Position numbers and translations under genes: made by a program. Shown in pieces: positions 35,916-46,627 of a DNA stretch of 64,000 nt. The DNA lies in contig OX637394.1 of assembly GCA_951799425.1 (NCBI GenBank), positions 35,190,001 to 35,254,000 of the forward strand. The letters run 5' to 3'. The first letter of the stretch is position 1. Every line of letters begins with the position of its first letter. The notes below the pieces were generated by a model that worked only from the letters and a program-made list of their open reading frames with translations, was not told where the DNA came from and did not search any database. The stretch is from Ilex aquifolium. Taxonomy: Eukaryota > Streptophyta > Magnoliopsida > Aquifoliales > Aquifoliaceae.

Positions 35916-36278
35916 CGGAGGGTCAACTTGGATATTGTTCCCTTCATTCATAGGAGGGGGGAATTGCACTCATGGATTGGGAATTCTAGGCTCTAGCACT
36001 CCCCCACCCCTTTGCATTTTGGGTTTGCACCTACATTCTCAAAATTGTCACCCGCATCCTCGGGTGGGTCTTGGTCGATGTTCATATTGGGGCCCATGGG
36101 TTGTCTAACTAGTCAGTTTTGTTCGTCCCGTCCCCACATATAACAAAACTATCTACAAATAAAAAAAATGTAAACAAACAAAAGTATATACAAGGATCAA
36201 CGTATCTCAGCCTATGATTAACATCACGGGACTTACCTCCGTTGTCTGGAAATCACCTTCTTGATTCAACGCTTGCCT
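35916..36278 (-). mobile_element. orphan copy of the Athila leader/gag start
   Basis: Nearly identical to 52890-53257 of element M: both hold GGAGGGTCAACTTGGATATT, the GTCACCCGCATCCTCGGGTG run and GATTCAACGCTTGCC. Left of about 35916 similarity ends. It sits next to the primer site and LTR at 36279-36301, so the LTR that serves as the 3' LTR of M is also flanked by an internal leader on its other side. Confidence 0.75.
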
Positions 36279-36296
36279 TCCCCGGCAACGGCGCCA
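36279..36296 (-). other. retrotransposon primer-binding site
   Basis: The minus strand reads TGGCGCCGTTGCCGGGGA, starting 4 bases after the LTR end at 36301. This is a standard plant Ty3/gypsy (Athila/Tat type) primer site, usually assigned to tRNA-Asp. Confidence 0.85.
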
Positions 36297-37610
36297 AAAA
36301 TGCTTGACGGTTTCCGTTGTCTTCCCAATTGTCACACAAGAACCCTCGATGTGTATATGGCGTATATGTGTGGGTGAGTGTCACTCTCACTTGGGTTCAA
36401 ATGTAAGAAATGAGAAACGAAATGATGTGGTGTGAAATGAATGAAATGTGAACAAAATTACTTCACAAGCGCAAGAAGACTTTTGCCTGTCATGTTTTAC
36501 TTGGAATTGTATTTCAAGGTCGTCTCCTCAGGGAATGAGGTGAATCGTGTTGAAGGTGATTTTGGTGTAAAAGAGAAAAGTGTAAAAATCTTTTGTTGTT
36601 GAAGTTTGGTTTGTGATTTGTATTTTGATAAAATTGAAATGGGAAACAAGTGTTGGCTAATCCAAAAGGTTCACTCCAACGGTAATGCCAAGTCAACTCG
36701 AAACCTTCCTCCAATGGTGCATAGATGAACGATTGATTCGTGGGAAGCAAGGGACGAGATGGAAGTGAGGATCCAAGCATAACCCGTGACAAGTCTACGG
36801 GATATCAAAGACTCACAACCGTGTCCACACTCAACCCAGTCAAACCGAACCATCGTACACCGAGGGGAGGAAAGAAGATGAGTTGAAATGGCATACCTAA
36901 GAGGAGATCTCCCTTGGATTAGCCAACTTAAAGACTTAGCTACTCATGCTTAAAGGAAAGACAATAATGTAATGGAAAGACATTGTAGAGCAATGAATAT
37001 TTTAGCTAAGTTAATGCAAGAAAACATAAACTAAAAGAGAGTGCATTGAATACCCATTTTAACACTAAGAAATGAAGAACAATGAGTGCATTAATGGTGA
37101 AAGCTTGAATGAGAGACTAAACTTCAAGGCTACTTGCAATAAATGACATTAAAGACTTCAAAACAAAGCTTAAAGATTCTTACAAGAGATTAAAAGACAA
37201 TGAATGGAAGGAAATGCAAGAAAATTCACTTCTCTCTCTAGCACTATTCATCTTCTTCCTTGGACTCTCTCTCTCTCTCTATATTCAATGTAGAACTCTC
37301 TAATAATGAATAATGGCGGTGGAGCTTGCCAAAAACGTCCATGGAGCCCTCCCCAATGCTGTGTGATGTGTTTCCCATCATGGGGGCTGAAGGAGATGGG
37401 ATGGTGCAGGCTAGGACAAGCCTAGCCTTTCTCTCTTGTCATGCCTCTTCTCTCTCCTCCTCATTAATGCAAAAGCCATCCAAGTCCAAGTAGAGGTGAG
37501 GGGAGGCTCTTAGACGTGCAGGGGATGTCAGGGGATCTGTTGGAGAAGTGTAAGTGGGACCCCCATATGGCAGAGCTTGAGTTGTAGGCTGTCTGGGCAA
37601 TCTGGGCAAA

Positions 37611-37809
37611 ACCTTCTGGAAAGTCAACATAAACCTTCCGGAAGGTTTGTGCATGAATACTTAAATGAAGCAGTCAACAGGCAAAACCTTTCGGAAGGTT
37701 CATTCCAGTAGAAAAAACCTTCCAGAAGGTTTCACTCTAGTAGGCAAAACCTTCCGGAAGGTTTTGGCAATGAAAAAGAAATCCAAGGCAAAAACTTCCG
37801 TAAGGTTTT
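37611..37809. promoter_or_regulatory. palindrome cassette in LTR A (ACCTTCCGGAAGGT, six copies)
   Basis: Six copies or near-copies, two of them perfect: 37631-37648 and the 20-bp AAAACCTTCCGGAAGGTTTT at 37746-37765. Centres lie at 37617.5, 37639.5, 37692.5, 37723.5, 37755.5 and 37799.5; the gaps of 22, 53, 31, 32 and 44 bp are near whole helical turns. Copies are mirrored in LTR B and upstream of the third ORF of M. Role as binding site is inference. Confidence 0.85.
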
Positions 37810-37920
37810 CACTCAATTTGCATTTTCTTGAACTCTTCACCCTCCAAGCCTTCCTTTAACTACCCGTTCATCTTCATTGAATTCAATCACTTCAATGGGG
37901 GCTTAACTCAAGCTACTTAC

Positions 37921-39832
37921 TGATGAGCGCATAATATTGTATATTTAACGGCCTCATTACATGCATTTTTAACTTAGCTTTACATTTAAGTACTTAGAAT
38001 TAGCCGAATTTATGAATAATGTTGAATTTTTGATGTTGCAGGTAATTATAGCGTAAATCATGTATTTTGTAACCTTGAAACTAAGTGTGGTGGAGTGGTG
38101 AAGAGATGAACACATCACATGAGGATTTGGAGGCTTAAAAGTGAAAGAAATCAAGGAGGTATCGATGCTTGGTAACATAGGCACCAGCACCCGCACCATT
38201 TGGTAGAAGTACCTCGGTTTTCCTCCTTTTTGACCATGATCTACTTCGAATCTGAAAAATTTCAAAACATCAAAGTTGTATACCTAGATGTCCTCTGCAT
38301 TGTGTCAAACTTTCAGCTCAATCGGACAGTTGGATCAAAAGTTATGATAATTCTACGAAAACTGGTCCTGGAGCTAGCATCCCATTTTCGACCTACCGGT
38401 AAAAGGAACAAAAACCTACTGGAAACCTACCGAAAACCTACCGGTAGGTTTGTGCTACTGGAGTGTAACCTACTGGTAGGTTTCCCGTGACTTACCGGTA
38501 GGTTGTGCCCAGAAGTGCCAGAATGCCTACAACTCAAGTTCTTTCACTTGGGAGTCCCACCTACACTTCTCCCACTTGCCCCCCTGACATATTCTACATA
38601 TATACATGCCTCCTACACCCCAAAGTTAGAAAAGGAAGATGAAGGATAGGAGAGGAGAAGAGAGAAACATGGAGGCATGGTGGGTTGCAGGCTAGGCTTG
38701 TCCTAGCCTGTCCAAAGCCATTAACTCACCTGCCATTGATGGGAGGCCTGCACACACATGCTAGAGGGCCCCATGGACGAAATTGCAAGGCTCACACACC
38801 ATATATTCAGCATTGACAAGCTTTGAAGGGTGGCTACCTAAGCTTAGAATACTCCTAGGAAGAAGATGAATAGTAGAATAGAAAATTTATGTTTTTGCAT
38901 TTTCTTCTCCATTTCAGTTGTAGTAAGCTTTAAATATCTTGTAATCCTTAATTCTTGCACTTTAATCTTATTTATTTCAAGTGTATTGCAATTTTAGTTT
39001 CATGTTCTTGAATCTACCATTAATGCATTTAAGTTTTCTTCACTTCAAGCTTTAAAATGGGTATTGCATATTTTTCTTCATAGCTTAAGTTTTCTTGCTT
39101 TAAGTTAAGTTTTAATCTTCATTTCTTCATTATGTCTCTTTACATTATGCATTTCTTTCTTGTTACCATGAGTAGCTAGATTTTTAGTTGGCTAATTCAA
39201 GAGAGAACTCCTCTTGGGTTTTCCATTTCAACTCATTTTCTTTTCTCCTCTCGGTGTATGATGGTTCGGTTTGATTGGGTTGAGAGTGGATGTGGTTGTG
39301 ATTCTTTGATATCCCGTAGGCCTGGTCACGGGTTATGATTGGATCCTCACCTCCATCTCGTCCCTAGCTTCCCATGAATCAATCGTTCATCTAAGCACCA
39401 TTGGAGGAAGGTTTCGAGTTGAGTTGGGATTCCCATTGGAATGACCCCTTCGGATTAGCCAACATTTGCTTCCATCTCATTTTCTATCACAAACACAAAA
39501 CACCAAAACTCAAACTCAAGGATTTTTTTACACTTTTCCATTTTTGCAAAATCACCTTCACACGACTCACCTTCCTTCCTTGAGGAGATGACCTTGGAAT
39601 ACTTTTCCAAGTAAAACACGACACACGAAAGTCTCTCTGCACTTGGGGAGCACTTTTGTTCACACACACACATTTTTTACATTTCATTCCTTTCATTCAT
39701 CCACCATTCCGTTGCCCTTTTCTTTTGACATCATTCCGATTGAGAGTGACACTCCCCTTCACACATACGCCATACACACATTGAGGGTGATGTCCGGAGC
39801 TTAGGGTATACTACAACGGAAACCATCAAGCA
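37921..39832 (+). mobile_element. solo LTR S1 inserted in LTR A
   Basis: Begins TGATGAGCGC and ends CCATCAAGCA, flanked by CTTAC on both sides (37916-37920 and 39833-39837). The empty site is visible in LTR B at about 56786, where the text runs through without the insert. It is an LTR of an Athila-related family in + orientation: its 39200-39480 part is similar to LTR A in reverse. No internal region follows, hence solo LTR. Confidence 0.9.
38391..38504. promoter_or_regulatory. palindrome cassette in solo LTR S1 (ACCTACCGGTAGGT)
   Basis: Six copies or half-degraded copies with centres at 38397.5, 38420.5, 38431.5, 38442.5, 38474.5 and 38496.5. Gaps are 23, 11, 11, 32 and 22 bp, all close to multiples of 11. 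The cassette sits about 470-585 bp into the LTR. Confidence 0.8.
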
Positions 39833-39971
39833 CTTACATCATTTTTCCTACATTTACACAAAGCTCCATCAAAACGAAGTTTAAACGAATTTCTCCCCAA
39901 TTTCATGACAAAAGCAAGTATAAAACGACATATTAGCATCCAAAATATGTCATGTTTTTGTGCTAATCACA

Positions 39972-39988
39972 CCCCCCCCCCCCCCCCA
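39972..39988 (-). other. polypurine tract of element M
   Basis: A run of 17 C on the + strand, so a G-run on the element's sense strand, two bases before the LTR start TGATTAGCAC. This is the second-strand primer position of LTR elements. E3 has the same arrangement with a shorter run at 59779-59784. Confidence 0.8.
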
Positions 39989-40298
39989 ACTTGAGTTTTG
40001 CTAGTGCCTAGCAAACATTATTACAAAGCATAAGCTATAAAATTAAAACAAAATTCATTCATACCACCATACCATCCATAACATTCAAAATACACAAATC
40101 ATATTACAATTGCAAAAATAGCTTTGGGCAATGATTTAAACTAAAGAAATGTGGTATTTCATTGATCATTTCAAAAATTTCTTTAAAATGTGTTCAAGTC
40201 CCAAAATAAAATGTCCAAAATCAAGTGACACTTCTATTGGCCGACACCAGGAACCCTAACTGTGTATAACCAAAATTCAAAACAAAACCCAAAACACC

Positions 40299-41588
40299 TC
40301 AATCATCATCCTCGTCAAAGGCATCCTCGTCCTCAGTCTCAGACTCGGGCTCAGACTCCTCCTTATCATCATCGTCATCCACTCCCACCTCTATAGTCAC
40401 AGAGGGCACAGAAGCAACAACAGTGGGTCCAGCAGGAGGCTGTGGAGGTGGTGGTGGTCCTCCGGGAACAGGCTCACCCGAGAAAGTATGCTCAAAAAGT
40501 CTCGTAACCATGACCGTCAAGCTGTGCATAGTAGACTCTAAAACATCCAAGCGTGTAGGAATGGTATGGACTGGGGCTGGTGTAGAAGGCCCGACCTCAG
40601 AATGCTCTGGATCCCTAGCCCTAGTTCCCCCCCACCAGTCCTGACAGCTCTCTTCAAGCTGCTGGACTTGCAAATCGCTCCAGTCTCTGGGGGGAGCAGG
40701 GCATCATGAGCATAGAGATCTACATCAGCCAGTTCACAGAGACGGGTGACCAGGCTGCCAAAAGGGAGATTTGCTTTTGGCTTTGCAAGTCGGGCGAACT
40801 CCCGCATCTCCAACCAAATGAAGTATGCCACGTCAATGGCAACTCCCATCATGAAAGCATGAAACAATGCCAACTTCTCAATGTTCGGGCTCTTTTCCGA
40901 ACCCCGGGGCATCATGTTGGTGTGGAGAATCTTATTCATAACCCCGTAATTGTGCTTGAGGCCCCCAACCAACGTCGTTCCCGTGAACATGGTCGGGTCT
41001 TCATAGGTGAGAGCCACATACTCCTTGAGAGTCCTACCCCCTTCCACATTGTGTGGGTAGACCTTGGTGATTGTGGGAGGTCTCTCGTAGCCCATCGCAG
41101 TGGCTATTGAGTCCGGGGTCACATCAAATGTTTTGCCCCTCACATTAGTCCTTAACTTACTCCCATTATCACCAAAAACCACCAACTTCTGAAAGAAATC
41201 ACAACACATCCCCAAATTATACCCCTTAACCTCCTGAAACCACAACTTCAATCCTTGTTTTTCAATAATTTTCACCACATCATTCGTAGGCCCAAGATAG
41301 GCTTTATCCACCCATCGCTCACAAGTTACTCCTTTTTCCTCTATCCTTTGCCTCTGGCGTCATGCCTTGCCTTTGTCCTTCACTCCGCCCTATCTTGGGA
41401 GCTGGGACCCTCCCCGGTCCTCTTTCGGGAGGTAGAGTTAGTGGGGGGTGGAGGAGAGTCCGGGCCGATCTTTTGGTACGGGCCATGAGCATCAACAGTG
41501 CCCCAATACCTAGAACCATAAAAAACATCCGCCATAAACTCTCCAAAGGCTCAAGTATCTCCATAGTCATCCCATAAATCCTAGCCAT
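40299..41588 (-). CDS. third ORF of element M (putative plant transposon protein family), frameshifted
   Basis: Reading from MARTKRSARTLLHPPLTLPP (Met at 41486), then after a frame change near 41315: DKAYLGPTNDVVKIIEKQGL, the phrase GKTFDVTPDSIATAMGY, ENIVEKLALF-like helix text (here NIEKLALFHAFMMG) and LVTRLCELADVDL (to about 40700). After another frame change comes an acidic tail ending DAFDEDDD at 40299. This domain is a recurrent protein of Athila/Tat gypsy elements downstream of pol; its function is unknown. It sits directly beside the polypurine tract and LTR A. Two frame changes suggest it is dead, though it is the best preserved copy here. Confidence 0.75.
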
Positions 41589-41876
41589 TGCAGTGGAGTC
41601 GAGTAAGGTTGGAAAAGATCAGAGAAACCACACAAATTGGGGAAAATGGCAACCAAGGGTTTTTGTGAAGCACACTTGAAATTTTCGGCTAAATTGCTCT
41701 AAGATTCAACCCTAAACAAGAGAAAACAAGAGAATTGAGAGTTGGGAGGAGTGATTTGGAAGTTAGAAGAGAGTAGGGGGAGAGGAGAGGGTTTGGGAGC
41801 AAGAGGTGGATTGGAAATGCGAAGGGTTTTCCAAAATTTTCGAACTTAAAACCCTTGTTTTAGTTTTCTGGGCAAA

Positions 41877-41986
41877 ACCTTCTGGAAGGTCGACAGAAAC
41901 CTTCCAGAAGGTTTTACTTACTATATGGGTTAAAGATTCCAGTAGGCAAAACCTTCCGGAAGGTCGATCAAAATCTTCTGGAAGGT
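41877..41986. promoter_or_regulatory. palindrome cassette upstream of the third ORF of element M
   Basis: Four copies of the LTR A/B palindrome in two pairs: centres at 41883.5 and 41905.5, then 41957.5 and 41979.5. Both pairs are 22 bp apart, exactly as in the LTRs. The cassette lies about 390-500 bp upstream of the ORF's Met. Confidence 0.85.
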
Positions 41987-41989
41987 TTT

Positions 41990-44128
41990 GCCTTTACTGC
42001 AAAACCAATCCCTTTTTAAAAAATTCACATCCAATCAAACCTTTCTCAACTCCAACACATTTAAACACCTTTTCTAAAACCTCTAGCCTACCAGAGACTT
42101 GAACCACTCTTATGAACCACAATTGGTTGATCATGCCCAAAGTCATTTCCGAAATTGCAACATGATTTATGATTTTGATGTTTTCAAAGTATAAGACAAG
42201 GAATTCTAATTTAAACTACCAAAATGAATACCCAAAATATGAAACATGAATTCAAATAGCAATGGTATTCCTAAAACTTATCAAATATCGAAAGTTGAGC
42301 AATATTCCCCCATCCTTAAAGCATAGGGCTACCTAACACGTCGTTCAACTGCCCGAACCAAGCACACATGAACATCATTATAGCCTTAAATACTAGTCTA
42401 AAGTATGCACCTACACATTCATTTTCAAACTCGTGTGTGTGTGGATTGGACAAGTAATTTGAGCATTTACGCAACAGAATTCACATTAGAATGGCTAGCC
42501 AAATTCAGCTTCAATGCAAAACTCACCAAAGGTCACTCTTAACAATGAAAAACACTCTAGTTATCCTGACATGCACTCCATGTTTACATGTGAGATAGAA
42601 TCTTATGTACAAAACAAAGTGTGCTCACATGTAATCCAAAAATGAAGTTCATGTACGAAAATGAAGCAACTTTGGCATAATCTCATGAAAAGAATGCTAG
42701 GGCATTGGGTAGCAAGACTAACTCATCATTTTCTTTAAAATTATGCATCTCCCATGCTTCTCTAGATCATTTAGGACTTCAAAGGTTATAATGGGCCTTG
42801 GGGCGATATCGAGGCAAAAGAAATGAAGGACATGGGATAACAAAGAGGGTTGTTCCGAGTGAAAGACTTTTATTTCAGAAACACCTCCATTTTCATGGGA
42901 TTTTCATTCTTACACCATCACCCCACTCTTTGTTTATTTTCTTTCTTTTCCTTAACATTTTCCTTTTCTTTTGATCATTCTTTTCTTCTTCTCACCCCCT
43001 TTTCTCCTTTTCTTGGATTTTCATTCTTTTTCCGTTCAACTATTTGAGTTTCAACATCATTCATCCCTTTGTTTGAGTTTCCACACCATACTTCCTTCTT
43101 TTTTCATTTTTTTTTACAAACACTCATATTCAGTACTAGGAACAACCAAGGTAAGACAGATATTTATCATTTTCATTGGCTTGGTCAAATGTGTGGCATA
43201 GAAACGAATTTCAATTTAGGCTCAATCATGGCACTAGGGATAATATTTCACAAGAAAAAGGCAAAGGCTCGAAATATTCAAAGATAGCCTAAGATCACTT
43301 CTAGGTAAGCATAGGAGAGCATTGTACATTTCAAGACCAGTCAAGAAACTACATAAATGCACCTAACCGAAACAAGCATACTGAGACTATTGAACAAATT
43401 TAAAATTCAAGAATTATTCCTTGAGTAAAAGTAAGTCCCCTCTAAAAATGATTGGCACTAAAGCTCTCATGGGTTCTTACTCATCTCCACTATTTATGTC
43501 AAGCCTCAAATATAAATCCGATCCGTAAATTGCTAAAATTACACATTCAAGGAGCACATACGGTTGAGTTCAAAAGCAGATACATATGTGATACTCACGC
43601 ATAGGATTAACTTATATAATATGCTCATGTGCTCAGAATTCAAAACAACAAACAACCTATCATCTAACCCAAGCACTCTTAATAAGGGAATACAGATCAA
43701 CATTCATATATTTTTCACAAAAATTTTCAAAATTTTCACTTAATTTGCACTATTGTGAACAAAAATCTGTATGTATGTGAAAGGTGAATGTTCACCACAA
43801 AATTGGTATTATCCACAAAAATTCCACAAACATTGATGTAACATGCAAATGGTGCACCTCACCCCCCAACTTGATTCATGCATTATCCTCAATGCAACAA
43901 AAAGATATATATGCAATGAAGGACTGTAAAACGATGAGTAGGGTTAGAGAACACCTCGCACTGAAGCTTTAACAAAAGCACCAATATCTGAAACTAAGAA
44001 AAACAAAACTATACGACAAAAGAAAGTAAGAACAATGAATTAAAATAACATACATAAATATAAAGGACTGTGCACTAAAAAGCATAAAAATGGCTACTCC
44101 TCCACCAAGTCCGGATACACCGGATCCG
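41990..44128 (-). other. non-coding spacer between integrase and third ORF in element M
   Basis: Holds the conserved phrase TTTGGCATAATCTCATG at 42671 and a CT/TTTC-rich tract at 42920-43120, also seen in the E2 and E3 spacers. At 43862-43867 a C-run with CAACTTG after it resembles the element's 3' polypurine tract. No credible ORF. Confidence 0.65.
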
Positions 44129-45570
44129 TCAAATCCTCCTCCACTCATTGTCCTTCAAAACCCTCAAAGAATGGCTTGAGTCTTTGGCCATTGACCTTGA
44201 ATGTCCTGGAATCCTCAGGGTTTGTGACATCCACAGCTCCATTGGGGTAGGCCACCTTAACAAGATAGGGGCCGTCCCAACGGGATCAGAGTTTGCCCTG
44301 GAAAATAGAGAGATGGGAGTTGTATAAGAGCACTTTTTGGCCGGGCTCAAATGACTTCCGTACAATGGATTTTTCATGAAAGATCTTAGCCCGCTCTTTC
44401 GAAATTTTAAAGCTCTCATACGCGTCTCTTCGAATCTCTTCCAATTCATTCAATTCTAACTTCCTATGCTCTCTAGCCATTCTCAAATTGTAGTTCAAGG
44501 TCTTTATGGCCCAATTGGGCTTGTGTTCCATCTTAACTGGCAACTGGCAAGCCTTTCCATAGACGAGCCGATAGGGAGACATGCCTAAGACAGTCTTGTA
44601 GGTGGTGCGGTAAGCCCATAGGGCATCAATCAGTCTGCCTGACCAATATTTCCTATTTGGGTTAACCGTCTTTTCTAAGATATTCTTGATCTCCCTATTG
44701 GCCAACTCGGCTTGACCATTGGTTTGTGGGTGGTATGCGGTGGATACCTTATGTGTGACACCATATTTGTGCATCAAAGACGCAAATGGTTTGTTGTAGA
44801 AATGTGATCCACCGTCACTTATCATTGCACGAGGCATCCCAAACCTCGAAAAAATGTTCTCCTTGAGAAACTTGACCATAACCCGGTGGTCATTGGTCTT
44901 GGTTGGGATAGCCTCCACCCACTTGGACACGTAGTCCATTGCCAGTAGAATGTATAGATATCCAAACGACATAGGGAAAGGACCCATGAAGTCGATGCCC
45001 CAACAATCATGTTCCTTCGGGTCACACTACCCAAACGTTGACATCTATCACATTCCTTACAAAATGAAAAACAATATTTTATTAGAGAGGGCCATAAAAA
45101 CCTGACTGTAGGATTTTTGCTGAAGTTTTCTTCCTAGAGAAGTGTCCACCACATGCCTCTGAATGGAAAAATGTAAGGACTTCTCGCTGTTCATTCTCCG
45201 GTACGCATCTCTGCATGACTTGGTCAGGGCAGTACTTGAACAGATATGGGTTGTCGAAGTAGAAGTACTTCACATCCGCCATAAATCTCCTTCGATCCTC
45301 CGGGCTCCACTGCGGTGGTATTTGTCCTGTTGCAAGGTAATTACATATGTCAGCATACCAAGGACACATAGAATAAATTGAAAGTAAATGTTCATCAGGG
45401 AAGAAATCTAGGATAAGAATGTGCTCATCGGCCTCGTGCACCACCAGTCGAGATAAATGATCTGCCACCACGTTCTCCACTCCCTTCTTGTCTTTGATTG
45501 TAAGATTGAACTCTTGGAGTAGGAGGATCCACCTAATAAGTCTCGATTTGGCATCTTGCTTAGACAACAT
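44129..45570 (-). CDS. element M pol: RNase H end and integrase, frame-broken
   Basis: From 45570 down: [13 protein letters not shown] and [11 protein letters not shown] (end of RNase H), then the integrase zinc finger ([14 protein letters not shown], with [11 protein letters not shown] near 45040). The catalytic core reads [16 protein letters not shown] (first Asp), [11 protein letters not shown] (second Asp) and [18 protein letters not shown] (Glu). After the stop at 44286 a C-terminal part reads [16 protein letters not shown]. The DDE set is complete, but frame changes lie between zinc finger and core and near 44290. There is no chromodomain, in keeping with the Athila/Tat branch. Confidence 0.88.
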
Positions 45571-45739
45571 ATACTTTACGGCAGAGTGATCAGTATAGAC
45601 TATTATCGGTGAACCAATGATATAGGATCAGAATTTATCTAATGCAAACACTACCGCTAGTAGCTCCTTTTCTATGGTAGTGTAGTTCATTTGAGCTTCA
45701 TTGAGCATTTTGCTAGCGTAGTATATTACGTAAGGTCTA

Positions 45740-46622
45740 TTATCCTCCCTTTGACTGAGCACTGCGCCGATCACTCGCGTCGCACATCAGCTCAAAAGGT
45801 GAATCCCACTTGGGTTGTCGTATAATTGGAGGTGTGGTAAGCATGCTTTTAAGTTTTGTAAAAGATGCCTCACAACTATTCAACCACTCTAATGGGACAT
45901 CCTTAGACAATAAATTGGTCAAAGGTCGGGCCAATGCACTAAAATTTTTAATGAATCAACGGTAAAAATCCGCATGGCCTAGAAACGACCTGATATCCTT
46001 GACGACTCTCGGTGTAGGGAGGTTGGAGATGGCCTCCACCTTTGATTTGTCAACCTCAATCCCCTTCGCCGAGATGATATGCCCAAGCTTAATTCCTTGC
46101 GTCACCATGAAGTGACACTTCTCCCAATTCAAAACTAAGCTCTTCTCTTCACATCTAGCAAGAACTTTCTCTAAATTCTCCAAGCATCCACTGAAAGAAT
46201 CCCCAAAGACCGAGAAGTCATCCATAAACACCTCAACAATATTTTCCACCATACCACTAAAGATCCCCATCATGCATCGTTGAAAGGTTCCCGGGGCACT
46301 ACATAACCCAAAAGGCATGCGACGGTAAGCAAAGATACCGTAGGGACAAGTGAAGGTGGTCTTCTCTTGATCTTCCAATGCAATCTCGATTTGATTATAG
46401 CCGGAGTATCCATCTAAGAAGCAATAGAATAGATGCCCCGATACTCGTTCCAACACTTGGTCGAGGAAAGGCAATGGGAAGTGGTCTTTTCTTGTGCACA
46501 GGTTGAGTTTCCGGTAATCAATACAAACTCTCCACCTGGTGATCACCCTTGTTGGAATAAGCTCATTATCCTCATTTGCCACCATAGTGACTCCCGACTT
46601 CTTGGGTACTACTTGCGTGGGG
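45740..46622 (-). CDS. element M pol: reverse transcriptase, 3' part
   Basis: Reads [15 protein letters not shown], then [61 protein letters not shown] and the catalytic [10 protein letters not shown] (about 46205-46235; FMDD in place of YxDD is usual for this clade). The tether and RNase H start ([10 protein letters not shown]) follow to 45740. The frame breaks at 45935-45955 and again near 45770. The 5' part of the enzyme is on the far side of the S2 insertion at 50347. Confidence 0.9.
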
Positions 46623-46627
46623 CTAAC

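Larger units (their letters stand above)
36301..39969 (-). mobile_element. LTR A of element M (left LTR), interrupted by a solo LTR
   Basis: Read on the minus strand, the LTR starts TGATTAGCAC (39969) and ends CGTCAAGCA (36301), with TG...CA ends. Removing the 1912-bp insertion at 37921-39832 and its 5-bp duplication leaves about 1.75 kb, matching LTR B (55095-56919). It has the (CT)n patch at 37265-37283, conserved LTR text such as GGTCGTCTCCTCAGGGAATG (36521), and a palindrome cassette (separate entry). Confidence 0.9.

Noticed and set aside
37611..37809. TTCCGGAA in the M palindrome as a heat-shock element (TTCnnGAA), as in the ONSEN retrotransposon
   Set aside because: The core fits one TTC-nn-GAA unit, but the other families' palindromes (GTTCGAAC, GTACCGGTAC, GATCGATC) do not, and the needed third repeat is absent. 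A heat-shock reading does not explain the shared layout.
40423..41110. ORFs on the + strand opposite the third ORF of element M
   Set aside because: They are mirror frames of the minus-strand ORF, with no recognisable domain.
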